From Xenophilus aerolatus (GTDB lineage: Bacteria > Pseudomonadota > Gammaproteobacteria > Burkholderiales > Burkholderiaceae_C): 64,000 bases of DNA. How positions within the stretch are numbered: the stretch's first letter is position 1; each line of letters opens with the position of its first letter. Below are positions 25,861 through 34,840 of the stretch, one piece after another. The DNA is taken from positions 930,001 through 994,000 of the forward strand of contig QAIB01000001.1 in NCBI GenBank assembly GCA_030418545.1. Reading direction: 5' to 3'. The position numbers were made by a program, and so were the translations under genes. The notes under the pieces were generated by a model. It was not told the DNA's origin, searched no databases, and saw nothing but the letters and a program-made list of their open reading frames with translations.

Positions 25861-26235
25861 GTGATCAGCCCGACCGAAATCCCCGTCGACGCCACGCGCA
25901 CCGAACAGCGGCTGGCCGCCTTGTTGCGCCAGGCGCCGCTGGAATTCGCCCGTGTGGTGTACGGCATCAACGACCGCGCAGCGGGCCGCCACCATTCGAT
26001 GGCGGCCGAGGACGTGGCGCTTGCCGAGCGCCTGCACGGCATGACGGTGACACGGGAGCGTGCAGAGCAGCGCGCACGCGGCTACCTTCCCGTGGCAGGC
26101 CACGAGCATTGCCCGCGGTGCTGGGTGTTCAGCGGCACCAAGACCTTGCTGAGCTTTCACGACAGCGAGGATGGCACCGTGGAGACCGCCAAGTGCCGCA
26201 ACTGCGGTGCGGAATACGCCAGCGTCAGTGTCTGA
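25861..26235 (+). CDS. Small zinc-ribbon-like protein, function unknown
   Basis: 124 aa with two Cys pairs, CPRC near residue 84 and CRNC near residue 112, spaced as a zinc ribbon, and an N-terminal helical half (EQRLAALLRQAPLEFARVVYGIND). A GTG start at 25861 is used; upstream ribosome binding signals are weak. No known family recognised. Between tRNA-Val and phaR, same strand as phaR. It may be a DNA- or RNA-binding protein, but this is only an inference from the cysteines. Confidence 0.6.
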   Translation: MISPTEIPVDATRTEQRLAALLRQAPLEFARVVYGINDRAAGRHHSMAAEDVALAERLHGMTVTRERAEQRARGYLPVAGHEHCPRCWVFSGTKTLLSFHDSEDGTVETAKCRNCGAEYASVSV

Positions 26236-26352
26236 TGGCTCGCGTCGCTGCGCCCGAGCGGCCGTGAGGGTAAACCTTGGCGCGGTGCAACAAAACGTCT
26301 CCCTAGAATGCCCTGAGCCCTCATCGGGGCGCGCCATCTGAAGGAGTCCGCA

Positions 26353-26886
26353 GTGCAGAGCAAGAAGGTTGCTTCCAAGTCGCCGCAGCGAGTGATCAAG
26401 AAGTATCCGAACCGCCGCCTGTACGACACCGATACCTCCGCGTACATCACGCTGGCGGAGGTCAAGCAACTCGTGATCGAAGGCGCCAGCTTCGTCGTGC
26501 GCGACGCCAAGAGCGGCGACGACCTGACGCGCAGCATCCTGCTGCAGATCATCCTCGAAGAGGAAGCGGGCGGTGCGCCGATGTTCACCGAGCAGGTGCT
26601 GGCCAGCATCATCCGCTTCTATGGCCAGGCCATGCAGGGCTTCATGGGGCCGTACCTCGAGAAGAACATCCAGGCGATGACCGAGGTGCAGGCACAGCTG
26701 GCCGAGAAGGCGCAGACGCTGACGCCGGAGATGTGGTCGCACTTCATGACCATGCAGTCGCCGATGCTGCAGGGGCTCATGGGAAGCTACGTCGAACAGT
26801 CGAAGAACGTGTTCGTGCAGATGCAGGAGCAGATGCAGAAGAACACCGAACAGGTCCTCGGCGCCTTCGGCCTGAAGCGCCCCTGA
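26353..26886 (+). CDS. phaR: Polyhydroxyalkanoate synthesis repressor PhaR
   Basis: DNA- and PHA-granule-binding repressor of phasin and PHA genes. The 177-aa protein has the conserved PHB/PHA-accumulation N-domain (RVIKKYPNRRLYDTDTSAYIT, residues 13-33) followed by a PHB_acc domain and a hydrophobic/Gln-rich C-terminal part (MQEQMQKNTEQV) that contacts granules. The GTG start at 26353 has a good AAGGAG (26341-26346) eight bases before it. Together with the nearby hydroxybutyrate dehydrogenase it shows that this organism makes polyhydroxyalkanoates. Confidence 0.94.
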   Translation: MQSKKVASKSPQRVIKKYPNRRLYDTDTSAYITLAEVKQLVIEGASFVVRDAKSGDDLTRSILLQIILEEEAGGAPMFTEQVLASIIRFYGQAMQGFMGPYLEKNIQAMTEVQAQLAEKAQTLTPEMWSHFMTMQSPMLQGLMGSYVEQSKNVFVQMQEQMQKNTEQVLGAFGLKRP

Positions 26887-26937
26887 GCGCCGCTTCGCCC
26901 CGCGGCCCCTCGGCCGCAGAACTGGGACAATAGGCGC

Positions 26938-28326
26938 ATGAGCGAAGTTGTCTCCCCCGAACGAAGCGTGGCCGCCCCCAAGGTCGGCTTCGTCAGCCTG
27001 GGCTGCCCCAAGGCCCTCACCGATTCCGAACTCATCCTTACCCAGCTGAGCGCCGAGGGCTACCAGACCGCGAAGACCTTCGAAGGCGCCGATCTGGTGA
27101 TCGTCAACACCTGTGGCTTCATCGACGACGCCGTGAAGGAGAGCCTCGACACCATCGGCGAGGCGCTGGCCGAGAACGGGCGCGTGATCGTCACGGGTTG
27201 CCTCGGCGCGAAGTCGGGCGATGCCGGTGGCAACCTGGTGCGGCAGATGCATCCCAGCGTGCTCGCCGTCACCGGCCCTCACGCGACGCAGGAGGTGATG
27301 GATGCCGTGCATGCCAACCTGCCGAAGCCGCACGACCCCTTCTTCGATCTCGTGCCGCCCATGGGTATCAAGCTCACGCCCAAGCACTACGCCTATCTGA
27401 AGATCAGCGAAGGCTGCAACCACCGCTGCACCTTCTGCATCATCCCTTCGATGCGCGGCGACCTGGTGTCGCGGCCGGTGGGCGATGTGCTCAAGGAGGC
27501 GAGGGCGCTGTTCGAGGGAGGCGTGAAGGAACTGCTGGTCATCAGCCAGGACACCTCGGCCTACGGCGTCGACGTGAAGTACCGCACCGGCTTCTGGGAC
27601 GGCAAGCCAGTCAAGACGCGCATGCTCGAGTTGGTGCGCACGCTCGGCGAAATCGCCGAGCCCTATGGCGCGTGGGTCCGCTTGCATTATGTGTACCCGT
27701 ACCCAAGTGTGGACGAGATCATCCCGCTGATGGCCGAAGGCAAGGTGCTGCCGTACCTGGACGTGCCGCTGCAGCACAGCCACCCCGACGTGCTGCGTCG
27801 CATGAAGCGGCCTGCCAGTGGCGAGAAGAACCTCGAGCGCATCGCGCGCTGGCGCGACATGTGCCCGCAGCTCGTGATTCGCAGCACCTTCATTGCCGGC
27901 TTCCCCGGCGAGACGGAAGAGGAGTTCGAGCATCTGCTCGATTTCATCCGCGAAGCAGGCATCGACCGCGCGGGCTGCTTTGCCTACAGCCCGGTCGATG
28001 GCGCCACCGCGAACGAGTTGCCCGGCATGCTGCCCGAGGCCGAACGCGAGGCACGGCGTGCGCGCTTCATGGAAGTGGCCGAGGCGGTATCGACCGCGCG
28101 GCTCACGCGGCGCATCGGCGCCACGATGCAGGTGTTGGTCGATTCGGCACCGGCGCTCGGCCGCAAGGGCGGCCTGGGCCGCAGCTATGCCGACGCGCCG
28201 GAGATCGACGGCATCGTGCGGCTGCTGCCACCCGAGAAGATCAGCAAGCAGCTCAAGGTCGGTGAATTCACGCGCGCCCGCATTGTCGGGACCGAGGGCC
28301 ACGACCTGATCGGCGTGCCGATCTGA
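26938..28326 (+). CDS. rimO: Ribosomal protein S12 methylthiotransferase
   Basis: Radical-SAM enzyme that adds a methylthio group to an aspartate of ribosomal protein S12. 462 aa: N-terminal MTTase domain with its three Fe-S-binding cysteines ([27 protein letters not shown]), radical-SAM core with the CNHRCTFC cluster motif near residue 161, and a C-terminal TRAM domain (residues about 390-455). Length and motif order match the family. Confidence 0.96.
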   Translation: MSEVVSPERSVAAPKVGFVSLGCPKALTDSELILTQLSAEGYQTAKTFEGADLVIVNTCGFIDDAVKESLDTIGEALAENGRVIVTGCLGAKSGDAGGNLVRQMHPSVLAVTGPHATQEVMDAVHANLPKPHDPFFDLVPPMGIKLTPKHYAYLKISEGCNHRCTFCIIPSMRGDLVSRPVGDVLKEARALFEGGVKELLVISQDTSAYGVDVKYRTGFWDGKPVKTRMLELVRTLGEIAEPYGAWVRLHYVYPYPSVDEIIPLMAEGKVLPYLDVPLQHSHPDVLRRMKRPASGEKNLERIARWRDMCPQLVIRSTFIAGFPGETEEEFEHLLDFIREAGIDRAGCFAYSPVDGATANELPGMLPEAEREARRARFMEVAEAVSTARLTRRIGATMQVLVDSAPALGRKGGLGRSYADAPEIDGIVRLLPPEKISKQLKVGEFTRARIVGTEGHDLIGVPI

Positions 28327-28442
28327 GAAGGTGCGAACGACCCGCCGAGTGACTGCCGCCTTGCGATCCGCCGATGCGATGGGCCCACGGGCCGGGTCGC
28401 GTCGTCGTCACGGCGCGGTGATCGAGGCTGCGTTCGCCCAAG

Positions 28443-28470
28443 AAAAAAGCCACCGGGTTGGCCGGTGGCT
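28443..28470 (-). terminator. Terminator of tRNA-Leu
   Basis: On the minus strand the stem AGCCACCGG/CCGGTGGCT (28448-28456 with 28462-28470) has a 5-nt loop and is followed by six Ts (28448-28443), an intrinsic terminator 12 bases after the tRNA. Confidence 0.85.
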
Positions 28471-28481
28471 TCATCTGTTGT

Positions 28482-28566
<85 letters not shown>

Positions 28567-28605
28567 CCTCATAACTGCTGTACCGTTCGGCGCTGCAGTT
28601 ATGTT

Positions 28606-30927
28606 TTGAATTTCAGGAACGAAGGAGATCATATCAAAAATACAGGCCCCTCCGGCACCTTGCTGGAAGAAATTGAAGGAACAGTCCAAGGCCATCGCGA
28701 CGGACACGGCTTCGTGCAGCGCGACGATGGCGAAGCCGACATCTATCTGCCGCCCAACGAGATGCGCGCGGTGCTGCACAAGGACCGCGTCAAGGCGCGC
28801 ATCGTGCGGCTCGACCGCCGCGGTCGCCCGGAAGGCCGCGTGGTGGAGATCGTCGAGCGACCCGAACAACCCATCATCGGCCGCCTGCTGCACGAGGGCG
28901 GCATCTGGCTCGTCGCGCCCGAGGACAAGCGCTACGGCCAGGACGTGCTGATCCCCAAGGGCGCGACCGGCACCGCCAAGACCGGGCAGGTCGTGGTGGT
29001 TCAACTGACCGAGCCGCCCGCGCTCTTCGGCCAGCCCGTGGGCCGCGTGACGGAGGTGCTCGGCGAGATCGACGACCCCGGCATGGAGATCGAGATCGCC
29101 GTGCGCAAGTACGGCGTGCCGCACGTGTTCTCCGATGCCTGCCTGGCCGAGGCCAGGGCGCTGCCCGACAAGGTCCGCGCCGCCGACAAGAAGGGACGCA
29201 TCGACCTCACCGACGTGCCACTGGTCACCATCGACGGCGAGGACGCGCGCGACTTCGACGATGCCGTGTACTGCGAGCCCGCGAAGATCGGCCGTTCGCG
29301 CGGCAACAACGGCTGGCGCCTGCTGGTGGCCATTGCCGACGTGAGTGCCTATGTGAAGACCGGCTCGGCCATCGACATCGATGCCTACGACCGCGCGACC
29401 AGCGTGTACTTCCCGCGCCGCGTGATCCCGATGCTGCCCGAGAAGCTCAGCAACGGTCTGTGTTCGCTCAACCCCGAGGTCGAGCGCCTGTGCATGGTTT
29501 GCGACATGCTGGTGACGGCCGAAGGCGAGATCTACGCCTACCAGTTCTATCCGGCGGTGATGTTCAGCCATGCCCGCTTCACCTACACCGAGGTGGCGGC
29601 CATCCTCGCCAACACGCGCGGGCCCGAGGCGGCCAAGCGCAAGGAGCGGGTGCAGGACCTCCTCAACCTCGCCGACGTGTACCGCGCACTGCTCAAGCAG
29701 CGCGGCAAGCGCGGCGCGGTCGACTTCGAGACCACCGAAACCCAGATCATCTGCGACGAGGCCGGCCGCATCGAGAAGATCGTGCCGCGCGTGCGCAACG
29801 AGGCGCACCGCCTGATCGAAGAGGCGATGCTCGCGGCCAACGTGTGCAGTGCCGACTTCATCGCGCAGGGCAAGCATCCGGGCCTGTACCGCGTGCACGA
29901 AGGCCCCACGCCCGAGAAGAAGGAAATCCTGCGCAGCTACCTCAAGGCCATGGGCGTGGGCATGTCGATCAGCGACGAGCCGCATCCCTCGGAGTTCCAG
30001 GCGATCGCCGCGGCGACCAAGGAGCGTCCCGACGCGCAGCAGATCCACACCATGCTGCTTCGCTCGATGCAGCAGGCCATCTACACGCCCATCAACAGCG
30101 GCCACTTCGGCCTGGCCTACGAGGCCTACACGCACTTCACCAGCCCGATCCGGCGCTATCCCGACCTGCTGGTGCACCGCGTGATCAAGGCGATCCTGGG
30201 CAACACCAAGTACCAGCTGCCCCTGCTGCCGACGCCGGGCGAGGCGCAGGCCAAGCTGGCCAAGCGCCTCGCAGCGCGTGTGAAGGCGCCGACCAGCAAG
30301 CCTGCGAAGGCCACTGTGGTGCCCACGAAGGAACTGCAGGGCTGGGAAGCCGCAGGCCTGCATTGCAGCGCCAACGAACGGCGCGCCGACGAGGCCAGCC
30401 GCGACGTCGAGGCCTGGCTCAAGTGCAAGTACATGCGCGAGCACCTGGGCGAGGAATACGGCGGCGTGGTCACGGCCGTCACCACCTTCGGCATCTTCGT
30501 CACGCTCGATGCGATGTACGTCGAGGGCCTGGTGCACATCACCGAGCTCGGCGGCGAGTACTTCAAGTTCGACGAGGCGCGGCAGGAGCTGCGCGGCGAA
30601 CGCACCGGCATCCGCTACGCCATCGGCAGCCGGGTGCGGGTGCAGGTCAGCCGCGTCGACCTGGACGGCCGCAAGATCGACTTCCGCCTGGTGCGCGAAG
30701 GCGAGGAGCTCACGGCGCGTGCGCTCAAGGACAAGGGCATCGCGGGCGCGTCCGGCGTGCCGGCCAAGGCCTCGGACAAGCGCCAGTCGCGCAAGGCCGC
30801 GGCCAAGTCGGCCGAGCGGGGCGAGCGCGCGGAGCGCACGCCCTCGTCGCCGATCCAGGCGCTCCGGTCGGCCGTCAAGAAGGCGGCCGGCAAGATGAAG
30901 AAGAAACGCAAGACGCCGCGGCCCTGA
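28606..30927 (+). CDS. rnr: Ribonuclease R
   Basis: 3'-to-5' exoribonuclease of the RNB family that degrades structured RNA. 773 aa from the TTG at 28606; cold-shock RNA-binding domains, RNB domain with catalytic DGEDARDFDDAVY (about residues 205-217), S1 domain (EEYGGVVTAVTTFGIFV), and a basic lysine-rich tail (KKKRKTPRP). Start is uncertain: an ideal ribosome-binding site GAAGGAG at 28621-28627 precedes ATC-AAA-AAT at 28633 by five bases, but no ATG/GTG/TTG sits there. Either an ATC start or the TTG at 28606 (no clear site) is used; see findings. Confidence 0.92.
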   Translation: MNFRNEGDHIKNTGPSGTLLEEIEGTVQGHRDGHGFVQRDDGEADIYLPPNEMRAVLHKDRVKARIVRLDRRGRPEGRVVEIVERPEQPIIGRLLHEGGIWLVAPEDKRYGQDVLIPKGATGTAKTGQVVVVQLTEPPALFGQPVGRVTEVLGEIDDPGMEIEIAVRKYGVPHVFSDACLAEARALPDKVRAADKKGRIDLTDVPLVTIDGEDARDFDDAVYCEPAKIGRSRGNNGWRLLVAIADVSAYVKTGSAIDIDAYDRATSVYFPRRVIPMLPEKLSNGLCSLNPEVERLCMVCDMLVTAEGEIYAYQFYPAVMFSHARFTYTEVAAILANTRGPEAAKRKERVQDLLNLADVYRALLKQRGKRGAVDFETTETQIICDEAGRIEKIVPRVRNEAHRLIEEAMLAANVCSADFIAQGKHPGLYRVHEGPTPEKKEILRSYLKAMGVGMSISDEPHPSEFQAIAAATKERPDAQQIHTMLLRSMQQAIYTPINSGHFGLAYEAYTHFTSPIRRYPDLLVHRVIKAILGNTKYQLPLLPTPGEAQAKLAKRLAARVKAPTSKPAKATVVPTKELQGWEAAGLHCSANERRADEASRDVEAWLKCKYMREHLGEEYGGVVTAVTTFGIFVTLDAMYVEGLVHITELGGEYFKFDEARQELRGERTGIRYAIGSRVRVQVSRVDLDGRKIDFRLVREGEELTARALKDKGIAGASGVPAKASDKRQSRKAAAKSAERGERAERTPSSPIQALRSAVKKAAGKMKKKRKTPRP

Positions 30928-30972
30928 GGCACATGCCTGGCCGTGTTCGCGCTTTCCCTGGAGATTGAACCC

Positions 30973-31734
30973 ATGACCGAAAAGACTTCGAGAGGCGTCG
31001 CCATCGTCACCGGCGCCGGCACCGGCATCGGCCGCGCGGCGGCGCTGGCCCTTCTGAACGACGGCTGGCGCGTGGCGCTGGCCGGCCGCCGGCCCGACCC
31101 GCTCGACGCGGTGGCCGACGAATCCGGCGCCGGCGAGCGCGCCTTCACCGTGCCGACCGACGTGTCGAATCCCGAATCGGTGGCGGCGCTGTTCGCCGCC
31201 GTGGTCGAGCGCTTCGGCCGCGTCGACCTGCTCTTCAACAACGCCGGCGTGGGCAATCCGCCGGGTCCGTTCGAGGACTGGACACCCGAGCAGTGGAAGG
31301 GGGTGGTCGACATCAACCTCAACGGCATGTTCTATTGCCTGCAGCAGGCCTTCCGCACGATGAAGGCGCAGACGCCGCAGGGCGGGCGCATCATCAACAA
31401 CGGCTCGATCTCGGCCACCACGCCACGCCCCAACTCGGCCGCCTACACCTCGACCAAGCATGCGGTGCAGGGCCTGACCAAGACCGCTGCGCTCGATGGC
31501 CGCAAGTGGGACATCGCGGTGGGGCAGATCGACGTCGGCAATGCGCTGACCGAGCTGGCCGCGCGCTTCCAGAAGGGCGTGCCGCAGGCCAACGGCGAGG
31601 TCGCGACGGAGCCGACGATGGACGTCGCATTGGTGGGGCAGTCCGTGCTCTACATGGCCAACCTGCCGCTGGAGGCCAACGTGCTCTTCCACACGGTGAT
31701 GGCGACCAAGATGCCTTTCGTCGGGCGCGGCTGA
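30973..31734 (+). CDS. SDR family oxidoreductase
   Basis: Short-chain dehydrogenase/reductase of 253 aa: TGAGTGIG cofactor loop, NNAG in FNNAGVG, catalytic Ser in [11 protein letters not shown] and YTSTKHA Tyr/Lys. The DV segment at 63 in TDVS is usual for NAD(P) binding. No partner gene nearby explains its substrate. A repeat copy and a terminator follow it. Confidence 0.85.
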   Translation: MTEKTSRGVAIVTGAGTGIGRAAALALLNDGWRVALAGRRPDPLDAVADESGAGERAFTVPTDVSNPESVAALFAAVVERFGRVDLLFNNAGVGNPPGPFEDWTPEQWKGVVDINLNGMFYCLQQAFRTMKAQTPQGGRIINNGSISATTPRPNSAAYTSTKHAVQGLTKTAALDGRKWDIAVGQIDVGNALTELAARFQKGVPQANGEVATEPTMDVALVGQSVLYMANLPLEANVLFHTVMATKMPFVGRG

Positions 31735-31755
31735 ACGTCGCGGCACCACGCGACC

Positions 31756-31803
31756 GATATCTTTTCGATAGCTGTTGACGCAGGCAGGACGGGCCTTCGG
31801 GCC
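31756..31803 (-). repeat. 48-bp dispersed repeat, copy E (carries a terminator)
   Basis: GATATCTTTTCGATAGCTG is followed by TGACGCAGGCAGGACGGGCC, aligning over the full 48 bp on the minus orientation. The GGACGGGC end is part of the terminator at 31789-31810. Confidence 0.65.
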
Positions 31804-31810
31804 CGTTTTC
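31789..31810. terminator. Bidirectional terminator between SDR gene and nnrD
   Basis: ACGGGCC / GGCCCGT (31789-31795 and 31800-31806) with a TTCG tetraloop is followed by TTTTC; a strong intrinsic terminator for the SDR gene. The stem can also serve convergent nnrD, although its T-run on that side is absent. Confidence 0.8.
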
Positions 31811-31813
31811 GCT

Positions 31814-33280
31814 TTAGAAGCCGCCGCGTGCCAGGGCGGAAGCCGTCAGCGGCAGGTCGGCCGGCCAGCGATCGGCCAGCGCGCCGTGATGCCACACGGC
31901 CGCGATCGCCGCCTCGCGCGGCGGTCGGCCTGAGGCAAGGGCGGCGCCCACCATGCCGGCCAGCACGTCGCCCGTTCCCGCCGTCGCCAGCCGCGCATTG
32001 CCGGTGGGGTTGATCGATGGGCGGGCAGCCGGATGCGCGACCACGCTGCCCGAGCCCTTGAGTACCACCGTGCAACGGTGCCGATCGGCCAGCGCCTGCG
32101 CCGCGGCCAGCCGGTCGGCCTGCACGCCGCGCGTGTCGCTGCCGAGCAGCCGCGCCGCCTCGAGCGGATGTGGCGTCATCACCGTGGCGGCCTCGCGCGC
32201 AGCGACAAGGGCCTGCAACTGCGCGTCCCCCGCCAGCGCGTTGAGCGCATCCGCATCCAGCACCAGCGGCCCTTCATGGGCCAGCGCGCGCGGCAGCACG
32301 GCGCGCACCGCCTCGCCGCCGCCGCAGCCGCAGACCAGCGTCTGCCCGGCAACGGGCAGCGACGCGGCATCGCGGAACATCAGCTCCGGCTGGGTGATGT
32401 CCCAGGCCACCTCGGCGCCCAGCAGGCCGACGAAAACTCGCCCGGCGCCGGCGTGCAGCGCGGCCGTGGCGGCCAGCACCGCGGCGCCTGACATGCCCGG
32501 CGCGCCGCCGAGCACGGCGACGTCGCCGTAGCTGCCCTTGTGCGAGGCATGGGCGCGCGGCGCATCGACCAGGGTAGCGCCCAGTTCCGCATCGGCTTCG
32601 ATGCCCGGCACGGGCGCGCAACCCAGGTCGTCGAACCAGACCTCGCCGGCCCAGTCGCGGCCCTCGGCGGTGAAGAGGCCCGGCTTCAGGCTCAGAAGGC
32701 TCAAGCAAAATGCGGCTGCAGCGCCCGTGGGGCGGGCGCGAGCAGCTATGAAATCCATAGCATGGCGGCCGGTGTCGGCATCCAGGCCCGAGGGCAGGTC
32801 GACCGCCAGCACCGGCGCCGCGCCCTCGTGCATGCGCTGCAGCCACTGGGCCATGCGGCCTTCCGGCGCGCGCGTGCTGCCCAGGCCGAGCAGGGCGTCG
32901 ACGACCAGGTCGGGCGCGGCCTGCGGCTCGTCCGTGATCGTGACGCCGGCCGCCTGCGCACGGCGCAGCGACGCCTGCGCATCGGGCGGCAGGCGCGCGG
33001 GGTCGCCGATCCAGGTCGCGGTCGGGGCGTAGCCGCGCTGCTGCAGGTGCATGGCCGCCTCGAAGCCGTCCCCACCGTTGTTGCCCGGGCCGCAGGCGAC
33101 CCACACCGACCGCGCATTCGGCGCGATGGCCATCGCCAGCCGCGCCACGGCCAGGCCCGCCCGCTGCATCAGCGTGTGCGGGGGCAGGGCGGCCGCCGCG
33201 GCCTGCTCGAGCCGGCGAGTGGCCTGCGTGCCGAACAGTGGCAGCGGGGCAGGAATGCGGTCGGGATGGATGCGCTGCAT
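31814..33280 (-). CDS. nnrD: Bifunctional NAD(P)H-hydrate repair enzyme (epimerase/dehydratase)
   Basis: Repairs damaged NAD(P)HX. The 488-aa protein fuses an N-terminal YjeF_N epimerase domain (GPGNNGGDGFEA, residues about 68-79) to a carbohydrate-kinase-like dehydratase (GGAPGMSGA and the NPTGNARLATAGTGDVLAG motif near the C-terminus). Start is ATG 33280 (MQRIHPDRI). Between the domains, residues 174-189 (AMDFIAARARPTGAAA) come from a 48-bp repeat copy in frame. Next to dadA on the same strand. Confidence 0.93.
   Translation of the reverse strand: MQRIHPDRIPAPLPLFGTQATRRLEQAAAAALPPHTLMQRAGLAVARLAMAIAPNARSVWVACGPGNNGGDGFEAAMHLQQRGYAPTATWIGDPARLPPDAQASLRRAQAAGVTITDEPQAAPDLVVDALLGLGSTRAPEGRMAQWLQRMHEGAAPVLAVDLPSGLDADTGRHAMDFIAARARPTGAAAAFCLSLLSLKPGLFTAEGRDWAGEVWFDDLGCAPVPGIEADAELGATLVDAPRAHASHKGSYGDVAVLGGAPGMSGAAVLAATAALHAGAGRVFVGLLGAEVAWDITQPELMFRDAASLPVAGQTLVCGCGGGEAVRAVLPRALAHEGPLVLDADALNALAGDAQLQALVAAREAATVMTPHPLEAARLLGSDTRGVQADRLAAAQALADRHRCTVVLKGSGSVVAHPAARPSINPTGNARLATAGTGDVLAGMVGAALASGRPPREAAIAAVWHHGALADRWPADLPLTASALARGGF
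32714..32762 (+). repeat. 48-bp dispersed repeat, copy F (inside nnrD, antisense)
   Basis: GGCTGCAGCGCCCGTGGGGC to GCTATGAAATCCATAGCA, a near-perfect copy. Read in the opposite direction it adds 16 codons (Ala-Met-Asp-Phe-Ile-Ala ... Gly-Ala-Ala-Ala) in the linker between the two NnrD domains. Confidence 0.78.
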
Positions 33281-33332
33281 GCGCCGATTCTGAGGCCGGC
33301 CGCGCGCGGGCGGCATGTCGTGGCTCAGCTTC

Positions 33333-34589
33333 TCAGGCGCGCAGCAGCCGCTCCAGCCCGAGCCCGTCGAGGTCGATCTCGGACGCGCGGCCGCCCACCA
33401 TGTCGGCCAGCACGCGCGCGCTGCCGCACGAGAGCGCCCAGCCGCTGGAGCCGTGGCCGAGGTTGAGCCACACGCCCGGCACGCCGCTCGGGCCGATGAC
33501 GGGCGGGCCGTCGGGCAGCATGGGGCGCGCGCCTTTCCATTGCTGCACACCCGAGCTCAGCTGTGCGGCGCCGGGGAACCAGTCGTGCAGCACCTTGTAG
33601 AGCGTCTGCAGCGCCGCCGGGTGCAGCGTGGCGGGGTCGCCGCCCAGTTCTGCACTGCCGGCCACGCGCACGCGCAGGCCCAGCCGGCTGATGGCGACCT
33701 TGTAGCGCTCGTCCATGACGGCGCTGCGCGGCGCGTTGAGCGGCTCGCGGATGGCGGCACTGATCGAGTGGCCATACACGGGCGCGATCGGAATGCGCAC
33801 GCCCAGTGGCCTGAGCAGCGCCGCCGAGGCCACGCCGGCGCACACCACCACGGCGTCGTAGGGAACGGCCTCGGAGCCGCCCGCCAACTGCAGCGCGCGC
33901 GGCGCCGCGCGCGACAGCGGCGCGATGTCGCAGTTGAAGAAGAACTGCACGCCAAGGTCTTCGGCCTCGCGCTTGAGCAGCATCGCGAACTGCCGGCAGT
34001 TGCCGACCTCGTCCTCGGGCAGGTGGATGGCACCCACGAGCTTGCTGTCGGCCGACAGGGCCGGTTCGATGCGGCGTGCCTCGTCGGCGTCGACCTCGCG
34101 GAACACGCTGCCGGCCTCGCGCAGCACGTCCAGGCCGGGCTGCACGAGCTTCTTCTCGCGCTTGCCGCGCAGCAGCACCAGATAGCCGTCGCTGCGTTCG
34201 TAGCTCAGCTCGCGCGCCTGGACGATCTCGTGCAGGCGCGCGCGGCTGTAGAAGGCCAGGCGCTGCATGCGCGCGCGGTTGGCGAGGTAGGTCTCGAGCT
34301 GGCAGGCGCGCTGCCACTGGCGCATCCAGCCGATGTCGCGCGCCTTCAGCGGCCAGCGCAGCTTGATGGCGCCGTGCGAGGACAGCAGCGAGCGCAGCAC
34401 CTTCATGCGCATGCCCGGGGCGGCCCAGGGAGTGACGTAGCCCGGCGCGACCACGCCGGCGTTGGCGAAACTGGATTCCTCGGCGGCGGCGCCGCGGCGA
34501 TCGAAGACGTGGACCTCGTGGCCGTCGCAGGCCAGCTCCCAGGCAGTGGTCACGCCGATGATGCCGGCGCCCACGATGGCGATTTTCAT
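33333..34589 (-). CDS. dadA: D-amino acid dehydrogenase
   Basis: FAD-dependent membrane-associated oxidoreductase converting D-amino acids (mainly D-alanine) to keto acids. The 418-aa protein has the Rossmann GAGIIGVTTAWEL near the N-terminus (residues 7-19), SSFANAGVV, the VYGHSISA segment, and the C-terminal LGHGSSGW FAD-contact. Full family length. No DadX racemase gene is adjacent. Same strand as nnrD, 52 bases from it. Confidence 0.92.
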   Translation of the reverse strand: MKIAIVGAGIIGVTTAWELACDGHEVHVFDRRGAAAEESSFANAGVVAPGYVTPWAAPGMRMKVLRSLLSSHGAIKLRWPLKARDIGWMRQWQRACQLETYLANRARMQRLAFYSRARLHEIVQARELSYERSDGYLVLLRGKREKKLVQPGLDVLREAGSVFREVDADEARRIEPALSADSKLVGAIHLPEDEVGNCRQFAMLLKREAEDLGVQFFFNCDIAPLSRAAPRALQLAGGSEAVPYDAVVVCAGVASAALLRPLGVRIPIAPVYGHSISAAIREPLNAPRSAVMDERYKVAISRLGLRVRVAGSAELGGDPATLHPAALQTLYKVLHDWFPGAAQLSSGVQQWKGARPMLPDGPPVIGPSGVPGVWLNLGHGSSGWALSCGSARVLADMVGGRASEIDLDGLGLERLLRA

Positions 34590-34823
34590 GGAACGAGAGA
34601 GTGCAGCAGGGCGCGTCAGCGGCGCGCCGGACGTCCGAGGATAGACGAGCCGCCGACGCCTGCCCTGTCGCTTACACCTTCACCGTCCCCGGGCGTTGCA
34701 CAGGCGCCACCGTGCGCTGCCGCAGCGCCGAAGTGCCCCCGTTCCGCGCGCGCTGGCACCGGGTCGCGCGCCGGAGATGCAGGCCCCATCGGGCTGCAGC
34801 GCGCGCCGCACCTGCGCAGACCG
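34590..34823. other. Gap of 234 bases without a gene
   Basis: Between the dadA start and amidase end. No coding frame with a convincing start is seen. It is GC-rich; its right end contains the left part of repeat copy G. Confidence 0.6.
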
Positions 34824-34840
34824 CTATCGATTTCGTAGCA
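34792..34840 (+). repeat. 48-bp dispersed repeat, copy G (ends the amidase gene)
   Basis: GGCTGCAGCGCGCGCCGCAC to CGCTATCGATTTCGTAGCA. On the minus strand the final codons of the amidase, Met-Leu-Arg-Asn-Arg and the TAG stop, are read from this copy. Confidence 0.75.
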
